This document shows positions 36,718 to 50,313 of a stretch of DNA of 64,000 bases, piece by piece. Positions within the stretch are counted from its first letter, which is position 1, and every line of letters begins with the position of its first letter. Below the pieces are notes generated by a model. The model was not told the DNA's origin and did no database searches. It worked only from the letters and a program-made list of their open reading frames with translations. The stretch spans positions 14,812,384-14,876,383 of the forward strand of contig NC_037592.1 in the NCBI RefSeq assembly GCF_003073045.1, written 5' to 3'. Both the position numbers and the translations under genes were made by a program. The stretch is from Pomacea canaliculata. Lineage: Eukaryota; Mollusca; Gastropoda; Architaenioglossa; Ampullariidae.

Positions 36718-37067
36718 ATGCGCAGTAAGCGATGTAATGGAGGATGTCATAATTCATATTTTGGACATCGTGAAAACTATTTACTTAAAAGTCGCAAGAA
36801 AAATGTGTGCAGCGATTTTCACATTTTACTCGATGCAGGGGAGATTAATTCAAGCACACGCCTTACTTCTGTCAAGCGGTGGGAACTGTCATGTGACGAG
36901 AATCAGCTATTCATAGAAAGGTAAGTCGCAGGTAATTCCAGGTGAGTTTGAAGTCTTGGCACGCTGATGAGTGCAGTGGCGCAGTCAGCTACTTTATTGA
37001 TCACAACTCTTTTTTCAGATTTGTTAGAGGATACCTATATTTACACAGAAAATTTGCTCTTTGAAGT
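36718..37067 (+). CDS. Putative two-exon small gene, 82 aa, unknown family
   Basis: Exon 1 (36718-36920) opens with ATG inside CGCATGCGCAG, an NRF1-like motif often seen at start sites. It ends in phase 2 at a perfect GTAAGT donor. A 98-base intron closes with ACTCTTTTTTCAG. Exon 2 (37019-37067) keeps the frame, completing an Arg codon and adding FVRGYLYLHRKFAL before TGA. AATAAA follows at 37183-37188, 116 bases after the stop. The protein starts MRSKRCNGGCHNSYFGH, has four cysteines and is basic at the N-terminus. It has no signal peptide or membrane segment. I do not recognise the family. The gene is unconfirmed: it is short, and a promoter motif plus splice signals can occur by chance. 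Confidence 0.35.
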
Positions 37068-37714
37068 ATTTTTTTTTTTCTCTCATTTGAAACATTCTCT
37101 CCAGATCCCAGAGTGTTGTGCACACTTCCTAAAGCTGATAGCTGATACTCATGCTGTGATGAACAGACAAAAATAATAAGAAAATAAAGCCTTGGTGTAA
37201 ATAATTTGTTTTTAAAAGCTGACAACTTGTAATTTCTGTGAGTTCATTCTTTGCTGACGATTTTATTACTAACTAGAGCGAGTTCTATGCCACTCTCCTG
37301 ACTCTGGGAAACCACGAAAGACAGACTGCTAAATCGTGACTGGCTCTTAATAGCTGCCTGTATTGACTGGTTCAGTCATAAACATTTTCATAAACATTTT
37401 CATATTTTCATAAACATTGGTTTATTGTGACTTTGGTCAGTCTGCGAAGTATAGCACCATCATTGGTCAAAGCGATAATGAATGTAGGAGTTAGAGAAGT
37501 GCTTTAGAGAAGAACTACCAAGAGGTGTGTATATTGATGCTGCATATGCAGCGTATCGCAGGAAGAATTAATTATTCCTGGTTTTAAAAAATAGTGTCAT
37601 CGCTTTACAACGAAGAAAAATAAATAATGTATAAATGTAACCAACACGTCAGTCCCTGATGGCTTCTAAGGGTGGGCTAGTCGTACAAGAACACAACAAA
37701 GATGTCACATACAG

Positions 37715-37795
37715 AGTCCCGAGACGAGATCTGAACCCTGAGCCGCTCACTACACTCCCTGGCGCCCCTTACCTCCTTCAACCCTAAAGCTACAC
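37715..37795 (-). repeat. tRNA-derived SINE-like fragment, minus strand
   Basis: On the minus strand it reads GGGGCGCCAGGGAG, a spacer, GAGCGGCTCAGGGTTC, then GATCTCGTCTCGGG. It closely resembles the plus-strand piece at 360-432, so the two probably belong to one SINE family. Confidence 0.35.
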
Positions 37796-38542
37796 TACTT
37801 ATTCTCTCTCAGTGGAACGTTCCAGAACCATCCACCCCGTTTTCCCAGTGGTCTCGTCACATGACCCCAGTGATCTCTTTTTAGAACCAAAGCGGTGGCG
37901 GTTTGGAAATGAAAAACGAGAGGGCTCTACCTTTCCATAATTGTTTGTAAAAATAAAGATTTCAAAACAAGTGCGGCATGTTTGTCTCTGCCAAACAGGT
38001 GAAGACAAACATGATGCATTGTAAGCCAATGCCTAGCCCCAAAACAGTAGTCTTTGTAAGTAGGTTTCTCTTGGATACGACAGGACCGAGCTACCTGTAC
38101 CTGTCAGTTCAGGTTTGGAGGGGAAACTCAATGAGGCGTAACAGTGGCGTGCACTGGCCATCGAGGCCGATCGTAACAGACATTTGTATTTTCTTGTCAC
38201 TTCCTGCAGATCATTTGTACAGTTCTTGTATAGTCATGTCCGGTTTTGTTGTCTAGCCTTGAAGGCATTAAACCTGACACGTTTGAACCTGAAGATTGCG
38301 AAGATTCAAAACTCCAAACACAAGGTACCATATGACGAAAAACGACTTTAACCGATACTACATCAAAAGAATCGTTGACGTTCATCATATTTTTAAAGCT
38401 GCTGGTAGCCATTACAATTACCACGTTTCTCGGTTTACTTTTTGTTTGTAGTCATAAAATCCACAAGTGTGAAAATTTACCATTTGCACGTTTATGTAAC
38501 ATACTTGTTCATACGGTTCGTCATTGTTGGATTTAATCTGGC

Positions 38543-39135
38543 TTAAAAGTTTCATATAAAAGGTATTAAAGTCGTCATCTCTGCCTGTGATGTGTCTGCC
38601 ATCAGGAATTACTTTCCAAGTGTTGATGGCATTTATAAAGGCTATATGGAGCCGACCGGATCTCAGCTACGAGTACTTACTTCCTCAATTAAAATTTGGT
38701 TTCCTCTTCCCTAATTTTCCACAGTTTTACTTAAACAATAGCATGATATTTTGCTCAACAAGGATTTCCCTGGTCCAAAGTACGTTAGTCACATGCCTAG
38801 CACCGCACACGATGGGGATCCCATGGACCTGAACAGTTCCTATCGCCTGGTGGTGTCTAAGATCGTCGTACCTTCGAAGGGTGTCGGGTTATTCGAGTGT
38901 TATGGTGATTATGGTGTAAACAGGTGGAGAGTTTTTCACCCACAGAAGCAATAGGCTATACCATAGAGTCTATGAGTCTTGTTTGCTGTCTTGGTTTGTT
39001 CAAGAACATGCTGTGATATTCGCACAGCGACGAAATCCCCTCCCGAAGCGTATCCTGAAAGGTCTCTTCTTCGCTGCCCGTGGGACAAGAGGAGCAGGTT
39101 GAGACCCGCTGGAGCACCCACCTGTTGCTAGAGGT
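38543..39135. other. Coding-like island, unresolved strand and structure
   Basis: Several open, protein-like stretches crowd here. The plus strand has NYFPSVDGIYKGYMEPTG (about 38606-38660) and SSYRLVVSKIVVPSKGVG before a possible CAG-GTGGAG donor. The minus strand has TGSEEETFQDTLREGISS between a usable acceptor and a GTATAG donor. No single strand gives a consistent gene, and I recognise no family. Confidence 0.15.
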
Positions 39136-39139
39136 AAGT

Positions 39140-42100
39140 TCCTTCACAACCTTCTTGCTATGCAAAGTAAGCCATGTATGTCATCATCACCTTTTGGGTA
39201 CTGTCTATGGGTAAGACAAACCTCTTTCATAAGAGAAACCTATTTTTTCCCTTTCCAAGGGCAAGTACTTGGGAAATAATGGAATGTCTTAATGAAATAA
39301 TGGAATATGGGAATAATGGATGTCGTAATCATCGGGACACAGCACGCGCAATGGACAAAAATGTCGGGCTAATTACACTCTCGAGATATCCTTTACCCAT
39401 GCCAGCACGTGCTTGTACCCAATGCACTTAATTGCTAACTTGTGTTTTCACAAATAACTCGAACCTCTAGCGGACGTGGCAGTGTCATGTAAAATGAAAC
39501 GAGTTAGTAATATGATCGAGTTTTCACAAATATTTTATGGAAATGAAAATAAAACGAATACCACCCTCATGAGACATAATCCTTTCGACTCCGGTGTTTT
39601 GCAGTGGGAGCGAATAAATAAATAATAGTTCGTTATCTCCCTTAAAAACTGCCGTTAACGTCGAACCTTTGATGTGCACCCGTCCACCTGTCGTTAACAC
39701 CTCCACTAGGCAGCTGGTTGCTGTTGGCTCACTCTAGCCAGTTCGGTTCGTCTACTACACAAAACACTTGTCCAAGCCGGTACACACGCCCCTTTAATTA
39801 TGTAAGTGGTTTCTGGCTTGTCGACAAGTCCAGAGTAGAATTTAACTGTGGGTGACAAAGGGCTTGTGCATCGGCATCATCAACATCATCAACATCCTCC
39901 TCATCATCAAATGCGAAGTCGTGCATTGTCATGAACCAGCCAGGTCTCAGCCCAAAGCAACATGTGAGCAACGGTCAGCGACTGGGTCTGTCCATTTTTA
40001 CGACTCAATCGCGCTGATTGATGCCTTGGATGGGTAGGTCATTAGGTGTTTAGGGGTATAGAGGCAGAGACGACATTCTCACGAATGATTTTTCCAATCG
40101 TAGACAATATGTAAGAGTTGGGGGCCGTTAGGATGAACATCACTACCTGGTGGGATGTACAGAGAAGAAGAGTGTGGTAAAAGTGAGGACAGCCAATAGA
40201 TCATCGCCGCTGTCGTCCATTGTCTGGGGCATTGTTGCTAGGCAGCGGCAGAAGGAATCCCTCATCCGGCCGTTTGTCTTCGAGCATCCAGAGGCAGGTA
40301 GTCGAGTGGCACTGTCATTCTCGGCGAGAGGCTGAACTGATCACTTACTTCCCCTTTCGGTAATTCCTGAAAAATGCTCAATCCCTTAATGATTATCCAA
40401 ATTGGACACTCTGTAATTTTCTAATTTGCTGAATCAATTTTAAAATACCAAAAATTAAAAAAAATTAATGATTGTAAAAACCTAGCAAAATATTTCAAAT
40501 TATTCCTTCTCAAAAACTATTATATAATTATAAAAATTAAAAAAATTATTAACAGCTAATAGCTTATCTAGGCTATGAATCACTCTCATTCCCGGTATCT
40601 TTCCCTCTCAGTATCGACACAATCTCCTTCGGCCATGCTGGCTTATACGGGAATAATAAATAATAATAAATGCAAAATTTGTAAAGCGCATACTCACACT
40701 CCTAAGGAGTATGCTCTTAGCGTTTGAAAACAAGTTTGCACATGTGCTCCGGTTAACACCCTGTTCAGTTACTCAGTTACACGTCACTCCTTAAAGAATT
40801 CTGACCCATATATTCAGATTCTGTGGTGAAATCCACAGTTTACGAGTCAGCCATTGTATTTGACAAAGAAGCGTCTCACCTCCGGAATTCCTTGCGCTCG
40901 GGTTACTTCGTCGAGGGCTCTTTGGAAACCAGCACAATCCTCGCCGTCAACGACGAATTACACTTGATCAAGCCTGATGTGGTAAGCTAGTTCGATTTTT
41001 TAAATCTTACTTCAACAGAAACGAATCCCAAAAGTTTGTATTTAGAGATGAGACTACTTTTAACTTTTGACCGTTACCCACACATCTATAGACGGTCACT
41101 GGTCCGTGACACCGTTAAATGTCGCCAATCCCTCAATATCTTTGTATTTTCAAGCCTGTTTCAATGTCATGTAACTACATAGACCAGCGGATGGAGGTTC
41201 TGTTAAAAAGAAAGAGAAAAAGAATGAAAGGTAAAGATAATGTAAACAGATTATATTAGGGGCAAGCACAGGACCGACAAAAACAGACAGGCAGAAGGTC
41301 AGATCCCGTGATTACGACTGTTGAGTTTTCCCCAGAATTTTTTTTTTTTTTAATGATTACGATTATTATTATTTTTCATTTTTCTTGCCGTGATATTATT
41401 CTCCTATTACGAAGCGTCTGACATAATAAAACAGCATGCGCCCGACTTCATGTCCCAAATCGATTGGGCGCTCGGGGCAGGATGGGAAGGCGGAAACGGA
41501 ACTGCACTGACGCTTATCAAGTCGCGAGCGCCAAGGCGAGGCTTTACCGCGGAGATCGAAAGCAAGTGGGTGAGGGCACTAAAGCCAGGTGTTGCTTCCT
41601 GGCGAGGTTGGTCACGTCAGGTGCACTCAGCTGTTGACAATTCGCGAAACCTTTGGCGATTGCGAGGTTGAAAGCAAATCTCGCGAGAACACGCGAGGAC
41701 AGTAAAACGACATTTGAACTCGCTCGACTTGCAGTGTAGTTTCCCTTATCCACACCTGCTCCTCGTACCCGGTGTAGTAAGTACGTGGACAGTACGACAG
41801 CTACACCTGTTTGTCTCGAGCTGCGCAGTATGAAGCAGCCTTGAAAATAATACCGACATCACTGAGGCTGTGTGCGATACTTGGCTGGGGCTCAACGACC
41901 GACGAGAAGGTATGTTAGACGTTCTTGCCCTTATCTACATCCTTATCGACATGGGTACATGCACCGACAACGTATAAACGGGTGTGTTGTGTGAACAATC
42001 CGTTATTAATATGTTTAACGTGGATAGTGTGGAAAACGGTGATTACAGTCTCAAAGGTAAGCTACTCATTTTTGAAATAAAAGGTGTTTTAAAACACTTT

Positions 42101-45100
42101 TATTTGAAATGCACTGAAAAGGATTTTTTTCTATAGCTTTCGGGATTTTTTTAATACAGATAACTTAAAATATAAAAGTGTGATCGGCACTGAAGATCAA
42201 ATTTTTAATAGCTTGAGCCTCACTTTTATATTTGACAGACTCCACCCTACTTTCGATCGAGTTACGCCCCATTTCCCCGACCTTCCAAAAAAAAAACCAA
42301 ACAAACAAAAACAAAAAAAAAATTCGTAACGTGAACGTTGGTGAGTTAGTATTTTGTCATTTTAATAAAAAAAATTGTAATAATTAAATTTTAATTATCT
42401 TTCAAACTGGTGTTATATTTTTGAACCGACGTAGGTAATAAAAATTCACTGAGCTTCATCACAACACCTTCTCCGCTTCACACAATTGACTACATTGTTA
42501 AATTCAAGACATAAATTATATTGTCCTGTAGCACATCTCGCCTCGAGAGTAAACTCTTCTGATTATAATAAAGATAACATCAACACATTGTCTGCGCGTG
42601 CGTATCTCTTGCCGGCCTGCGCCTGCGCACTGTGACTATCCAGGTCACCTCGAGTAAATCGTGCAGAGACAGAGACTTCCTTCAGTGTCTCCGGGTCGTG
42701 ACACCACCAACGACCAGGTTACCAAACAAACACCGTGCGGTAGGGGCCGTTGGCGTGTACACGTTGCAGGGATTCGTTCCACTTGGGTTGTTACAAGAAC
42801 AGGGAGCGCAGCTGAAAATTCGGACTGGAAGTATTGCACGAAATAATTGTAACTACGGCGTCCGCTCGTATGTCGAGTGTACGTAACTCGAGTGTTTGTC
42901 ACTATGGTGGAGTCTGTACAGCTTTCTCGCAAGTTCCATGAGAACAAAACTACGAACGAAGGGTAACTGCAAGGTTAGTGAACTTAAGATCCTAGATGTG
43001 TTCTAATGGACATAGCTGTCTTTTTGCGGATTAGCTTGTATGCAAATTAACTTTTTAGATACATCGTCGTCAACCAGCTCCACTTAACGACAATTGACTG
43101 TCGGACTGTTTTCTGTATTTAGAGTTTTGCCATCGTAATGAAGCACATGTAGTTCAAGTGCAGTCATAAAGTCCTCACGAGGGTCGAAGTTCGGTGGTTG
43201 ACAAAACAGTTATTATGATAAGTTTTTGTCATGCATGTATACATCAGCAGACATGAGTGCCTGTAAAGTGACTGGTCACGATACACCACTTACTAACCTT
43301 TACAGTTCAAGACTCAGAACGATTTCAAGTTTATGCTTAGCGGAAAAATAAAAGATTTCAGGGGTCGTTCTCGGCAAGGAGACATTGTAGTCTGCCTGTA
43401 GTATTGTGGGGATTGTCTTTCTTGACTTAGTTCTCAAATTTTGTAACTTAGCTTAGGTCAGAACTAAACAGCATCGACTTGTGTGGCACATGTTGTGGAG
43501 ACAGAGTCTGTCAACCCCGGGATAAACATATTCTGTTTTTGACATTAATTTCAACTGGTTTTGTGGGTTGCCTTTTTTTCTGGACAAGCGAGATAGTAAA
43601 GTTGTCTGTCGGGTTGTCGGTATTGAGTGGAAAGACACTTGCTTGTCATTATAACTAAGGAGGATGCTTGTGACGAGGCGAATTTAACCGACTATTGTTC
43701 CTAGTTGTGTGTGTGGTCCTCAAAGTGTTGTTTGTATTACATTACATTAAGTGTGTGGTAAACACGACTTTCAGGAAGCCCTCGTCATCAAGAGCTCAAA
43801 TGTCGGACGTGATGTCACACTGTTGTTGTTGTTGTCGCTCATAAATTTTGCGAGGACCTAAGTTAGTCTTTGCCGCGTACATCGACAGTAAGGTAACGAC
43901 GGCTGTCAAGTGAGTTAGCAGAGCCAGGTGTCGCTGTTAGCCAGGTTGATCACATGTACACGCCAGCAGTACTTTTGACATCAGCAACTTTCGTGCGAGG
44001 CTCTGATTTGGAGTAAGAGGATCGATTCAAGAAAGAAACCCTTCGCCGTCACCGTGAGGATATGTTTACCTGTTAAACAACTACGAAGAGAGTAAACCAA
44101 TGTTTACATCTGATGCATTCTCGGACCCCGCCCCTTCTTTCTGACCACATCATCACCACCACTACCACCACCTTCATCGTGAGGACAGTCTCTCCAACTG
44201 AATCTCTGCTCCTGGCCCAGTTTCTTGACATGGAGTGAAAGACAATATAAACAGTTTGAAGACTTTTGATGAAACTTTCCTGTGACTTCACCGAGCCGAA
44301 GAGAAGGTATGTAAGACTTTCTTGCCCTTACCTACATGCATTGACAATGTGTAAACGGGTGTGCTGCGTTAACGAGTCACCATACATATGTTAATGTAGA
44401 AAAGGCGAAGTCCTCTTTAATGCAAAACATATCAAAGGAAAAAAAAACAACAACATATCCATTGCAAAGGAAACCTTCTCAATGAAGCGTGTTAATTTTG
44501 TTTTTCAAGCAACACGTTTGGCTGGCCAACAGCCAGTACAACCCCCCAACCTGTTTGGAGGGGAAGGAAGGGTATAGTTGATGCGTTAAATACTGGTAAC
44601 GTTGGAATTTGATCGTTGTGAACTACACACTATGGCAGACAGGAGCCAGCTGCCACCATGACAACCTCCACACATCCGGTCGAAGGCCGAGCAGCGACAT
44701 CGATCTGACATAAAGCTGATTGCCATCAAGCAGCTTGAGACAGAGCAGCTTCCGTTTGAGATGTTTGTTAAAAGAACCTCTCTGATAAACAAATGTTAAT
44801 CAATTGGTTGTAGCTAGAAACGAAAGATGTCAGAAATGACAAGAAGGAAACCGAGGTCCTGGGAGATCATCAGATATTGTACAAATTCCCTTCTAAATTC
44901 TTGATTAAGCCAGACTAATTTCTTATGACTAGAGTTTTTGTTCAACACGGAGTTTGTGCGGGAAGTGAACCTGACTACCAGACATAGTCGAGCTACATTT
45001 GTTGCTCGTTGTCGTACCTGGATAACAACTACCAGCAAAGTACAAATGATCATCGGGAGAACTGCGTAGAGATGTTTGCTGAAGGCGGGATCCCCCGTGT

Positions 45101-48100
45101 CCTGGTACACACAGTTGCCTCACCTTTGTTGGAGAGAAAGAGCGCTGCACACAGCGGCCTGGCTGAGGCCTCGAGAAAAAACATCCTGTTCATAATTGCC
45201 TTTACTCTTTCTTTCCTCTCATGTTTTTCGACACCACCCTTTTCTAAATTGCCCAATAAATAATTTAGAGTGTTGACACATTTTTTTTATACAAGGGGAG
45301 GGCACTACGGCCCTCTGGGACAATTCATACGCACGCTGCTAGTTAATATCATTTTCTCCATCTTTCTCACGTCCGTGAAGCATATCTACAACCATCGATA
45401 CTTCTTGGCACAAAAGGACTCATGTATGTCCTCCCTAACCCTTACCTTAGCTTTGACTATATACATCCTACCTTTTAGTTTATTTTTCTCCAAGATACCC
45501 CAAAGTTTTTCTCTAACGGCTGATTCAAGCACCTTTTAAAATCAATGCAGGTATGGTACGCATGCACAAACACACAAACGCACGGAGAGTGAGAGGCAAC
45601 ATGTACAGGCGAAGGGGGAGCCACTGGCCGGGCGGCGACCTGTGACCGAAGGAGAGTGGGAGGAGAGCTGCTGGCCGGGCGGTGACCCGGTGAGGAGAGC
45701 GGGAGGGGTTGCCAAGAAACAGGATGCGGGGAGAGTTTTCGAGCAAAGTCGAGTGTTAGGAGGGTGGGAGAGAGAGAGAGGACAGAGTGGTTGGAAGGGA
45801 CAGAGTAAAGGTGGTAGCATCCCCCCACCAAGTATTTTCTCTGTGTATCTTCGCCTTAGCTGGAACCATCAACCGGCGTTAGAGCTCAAGCACCTGAACC
45901 CACGACAGTGTTCATTACTGTGGTGAGACTGGGCAATCAACCCCTGTTTACCCTGCTACACTTTTGTCACCCAATGTGGGGCAGTAGGTGAAACTCTAAA
46001 AGAAAAACCCAAGTGAGCTTAGTTCTACCATGGAGACAATGAAATCGTCAGCGGAAGAGAAGCGAGTGATAGAAGCATTTAGAAATCTCAGAACTTGTCA
46101 TCATTCAAAATAAATTCATACATTAAGTTCCGTAGATGGCCTTCTAGATAAATTAGCTATGTCACTTAGCAATACAATGCTAAATCTTGTCCAGCCTATC
46201 GTTATTTGTGTTTAAAACATTTCACATTCACGTGAATGTTCTTAAATGGGAGCCTAAGGCCTACTGAATAAAGTTCGTTCTGTCTCTCTCTCACGCATGT
46301 CCCAGTCAACCACAGCTATATACATACCAGAATAAAAAAAAAAAAAACAGCTCAATGGTACTTCTAGATAATCGACTTCGTGTCGTACTGAGCTTTGCCA
46401 GCGTGAAGCACGTTTAGTTCCGGTTCAGTTTGTCAACGGACGTACAGACGTCCCACCCACGTGTCCTCCACGTAGTATCGACGTTCACAGCGGGAATATT
46501 TCGGTCGCTGGGCAAAAGGTTCACAGCAGCCACTCCATCTCTTCTAACAAATAAATATGTAAATATGACGCACTCTACGGCGTTGTGTTATTTATAGTCA
46601 AATCATGTTGCTGCGTTTGTTGCGGAGACAGGTTACATACAAATTTCCAAGCAGTGAAAAATCGATGTCCCGCCATCCCACGAGGACAGCAAAAATGATT
46701 TTGATGTATTGTCCTTCAGACCACAACACAACATAATAAAACATGACTTGCGGTTACCCGTGACGTCAGCAAGAAGTTGCAGTGACATTGTTACACTCGT
46801 GCATAATGCTAACATTAAAGGTTACAACTGGATGAAAGTTTATCTGTGACATACAACAGAATTAATCCAGAACATCTGCCAGGTCCAGAGAAAACACTCA
46901 TCATTGTCCTCGAGGCAGTCTTGGGTCATTTGTGTTTCTGACCATGCCATTCAGTTGCAAATTTTCTCAATACAGACAACAGATTTCGTCTCTCATCATT
47001 TTTGTCTTTACCAACCATCAGATTAAAATTATTCTGAGAGCAGGTGTAACACTTATCTTACTCAAGTACAGCTGTAGTCTGCAGAATCTGTGAGCCGTGA
47101 ACCTGTGGGTTGGTCAACAGGCTCAGCACCGCCGTGTTCAGTCAGGTGTAGTCACTGTTTTCTCAGAATTCAGCTTGACACATTTATAGCGAACTGTGTC
47201 AACAGAATATCAAGTGTAGTGTCCTACTTTCGGTTTAGGTTACTAGTGTCAATCAGATTAGCTTACTGAAAAGGAAAACAAAAATACAAGTACCTAATAA
47301 TTCTGAGAATCGCCAGAAACCATTAAAAGTGCATATTCCATAAGTTTATCTTTCTATTTCAGTTTCTTAACGTTTTAAATAAAATATTAAGGGAATTATT
47401 GTGCTAGCTAGACATGATACAGATTTGAGGCAACTTATCAGTAACCCAACCTGCAGGTAACAGGCAACTTTTAATAAGCCGCTGCATAAAGGCATTTATA
47501 AAACAAATGCATTTACTTAACTGAACATTAAACAAGTCTCTCATTAATGGCTATCATTAATGATCCTATGCGATTTGCATGTCTGATTTAATAAACACGT
47601 ACGTTATGATATTAAAATATTTAATATAAATTTTTGACTGATTACAGGACAGCTAAAAAATTAACCTTACTATTCAATATAAATATTCGCACGCACGCAC
47701 GATTTTATTTTGCCACTTTAGAAATCACTTTGAGATATTGAAAAAATAAAGGATGTTGTTAACCGGACAAAGTATCGAAGCGCTATATATAACCCGGAAG
47801 TGCTTTAAAGCTCCATTGTATCAGCAAATGTTTTGTCAAACAAGTTCCAACTTATCATGCTTGATCCACTTGCCAAATAATCTCGCCAAAGCCATTGGTT
47901 TCCTGTGACCCTCATGTACAACTTGTCCAAACTTGACCAAACGTGTGACAGTTACTAAGGCGATTAAAGATATCTGTATCATCCACATGAACACTGCTCA
48001 GGTTAAAACTTGGTTAATCCGCCTCGTGCATGTTTAGGTTTGAGAGAGCGGTTAGCAAGTGAGTGTGAGGAGGAAGAAATGATTTCGTTGTTGGATACAT

Positions 48101-48230
48101 GAAAACAATCTTTCTCCCTTTTCAGTGCTGCACATTATTATCAGCACCATGCTGCATGCTTGGAGGGTCACGTGACGACATTCTGAGTTTCCGCTGCTGC
48201 ACTTGATGCTGAGCCTTGGAGTAACCATCC
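39140..48230. other. Non-genic region upstream of the fucosyltransferases
   Basis: AT-rich sequence with no convincing coding exon. Two related blocks occur. The first pair is 41905-42000 and 44301-44380 (GAGAAGGTATGT, TCTTGCCCTTA, TAAACGGGTGTG). The second is 43118-43165 and 46388-46432 (GAGTTTTGCCATCG / GAGCTTTGCCAGCG). The first pair carries donor-like GAGAAG-GTATGT and could be 5' non-coding exons. Confidence 0.4.
45560..45990. repeat. Dispersed repeat, copy 2 (possible LTR)
   Basis: This is the partner of 31.86-32.17 kb. Near 45.62-45.69 kb it also has an internal short tandem duplication around CTGGCCGGGCGG. No protease, reverse transcriptase or integrase frame follows it. Confidence 0.4.
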
Positions 48231-48272
48231 GTGTCGGCGACGGGGACCTGATTTCAGGCTGTGTTTGGAACG

Positions 48273-50313
48273 ATGCCGTGAGTAGTCTGGAATGGAAAAT
48301 CTAACCATCATTTTTCTTGGTCCTCCTCACCTCAATCTCCGTCTTATTCCTTTATTTTCTCTACTGCCCATTTGTACCCAACAGTCGATAACACCTTTGA
48401 CCCATGTCAGGTCTACCACGCGGAACTTAACAAAAATAATAATTCTACAACATAACTAAAGAAATTCTAAGCTTCCTGCTGTACCTTTTCCACACACGTT
48501 ATCCATGCCAAGAAAAGAGGAGGCAGGGTTTTGATGGTCCTTTACAGCTTGTCATTTCTTGAGAGAGAAAGTGTTATGAATGCTTTTTACTTGCAGGAGG
48601 CTGACGCGCAGCTGCAGGCAAATTTTGCACATCGCCATTGTCGTCACATGCATCTTTCTCACTGGAAGTGTCCTCTACAACCACACATCGCTTTTTCGCA
48701 GTCGTTCAGATCAGCATTGGACTTCTCTATCAAAACTCTCTCCGGTCGACACGTACAAGGATGTCATTCAGACCTACTGGAGAAACAATTCCAAGGTGGT
48801 TCTCCTCCAGAAAGAAGGCGATGCTTACTTACCTCAGAAAAAGGATGAGGAGAAGAACAACCATGACCCTCTTCGCCGCGGGGTCACGTATTGGGAGCGC
48901 GAGTCCAGGGACGCTTCCGCGAAGATTGGCAATCAGACGAGCGATGTCAAGGTGATTCTCATGCGAGATTTCCCGTACTACTACGAGATCAAGCCAGGCT
49001 CCCAGGTGTTTCAAGGATGTCCAGGTGTCAGGTCATGCACAGTGGCCACAGACTCTAACGTTCCCGCTGATCTGGTCATTCTCTTCTCCATCAACAGCAA
49101 CAGTCGCAACTACATGAATCCGCCTCCACGACCAGCGAATCAGGTAGGACGATTCACATTCATGATGTCAATGTTTATTGATATGATAAGGACGACAAAT
49201 TTATTTTATATCGAGATGATAATGATGATTCTTTTAGTTGGTTATTTTGAATTTTGGCTTCCGTAACTTTTGGTCTTGTCCTTTATAGCTACTACTACTG
49301 CTACTTATAATAATAATATAATAACAATAATAATAGTACAAACCCTTACAGCTCATTTCCCCACGCGCATTGAGGTAAAGATACTCTCATGACCTTTCTC
49401 GGTCATTTAATGAATACTAAAAAGATTGTGTTCTGTGTTTGTTCCTCTGCGAGTTATGCGAACTGTGCTGCTCATTAATACATTAATTTTCGTATCTCCT
49501 GGGTAACAATGTTGACAGATGTGGGCATACTTCGCCGTAGAGGCTCCTCCACACTCGTACAGCTCTGTCCTGGGGTCACCAGCATGGCAGCTGTACTTCA
49601 ACTGGACCATGACCTATCGCCTGGATTCCGACATTCGCTTTGGCTACGGTATAGTGGTCACAAAGTCCAGCGACTCAGGATCATCTGACCATAAAACTTA
49701 CGACGAGAGTGCTCTGATGAAGAAAATCCGAGGCAAATCCAAGATGGCTGCAATCTTTGTCAGCAACTGCAACGACAACGCCCAACGCCTTTCTTTTTTG
49801 AAACTTCTGAAAAAAGCTGTGCCGGGGGTGGACGTGTACGGGACGTGCGGGTCGCTCAAGTGCGACAAAGGATCGAACAGCTGCCACGAGATGTTGGAAC
49901 GAGATTATTTCTTCTACCTGGCCTTCGAGAACTCGCATTGCACGGACTACGTCACGGAAAAGGCGTTCCTGACACTGAAGTACGACGTGGTGCCCGTGGT
50001 GCGGGGAGGAGCCAACTACAGCAGCCTCGTCCCGCCCATGTCCGTCATCGACACGTCCGCCTTCCAGTCCATTCTGGACCTGGGGCGCTACCTGCAGTAC
50101 CTGATGGACAACCCCACGGAGTACCTGCGCTACCTGCGGTGGAAGAAGGACTACGTCATCGTCGAACCCCAGCCGCTGCCGTGGTGTGAGCTGTGCTCCA
50201 AGGTGCACGAGGCGTACAAGCAACGTCCACAGGCTTACGTCAACGTCAATTCCTGGTGGGTTGATGGCACGTGTAGACAAGCCAATGACCTTCACCTGTA
50301 TGGACAGTTTTAA
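48273..50313 (+). CDS. Alpha-1,3-fucosyltransferase (GT10), intact copy
   Basis: A Golgi type II membrane enzyme that transfers fucose from GDP-fucose to GlcNAc residues of glycoprotein glycans. Exons are 48273-48277 (ATGCC only), 48597-49143 and 49519-50313, joined in frame to 448 aa. The start is MPRLTRSCRQ, because the 5-base coding exon ends at GTGAGT and the next begins after TTGCAG. Residues about 10-31 form the single membrane anchor, followed by a stem with N-glycosylation sites. The GT10 donor-site motif is FYLAFENSHCTDYVTEKAF, then YDVVPVVRGGANY. The C-terminal CELC and the DGTC cysteine fit invertebrate fucosyltransferase C-type proteins. ORFs within exon 2 suggesting an upstream ATG are not used if this splice is right. 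The exact acceptor specificity cannot be read from sequence. Confidence 0.9.

Noticed and set aside
49681..50295. 204-aa minus-strand ORF
   Set aside because: It is antisense to the fucosyltransferase catalytic exon, which has an unmistakable GT10 motif on the plus strand. The same shadow appears at 56821-57237.
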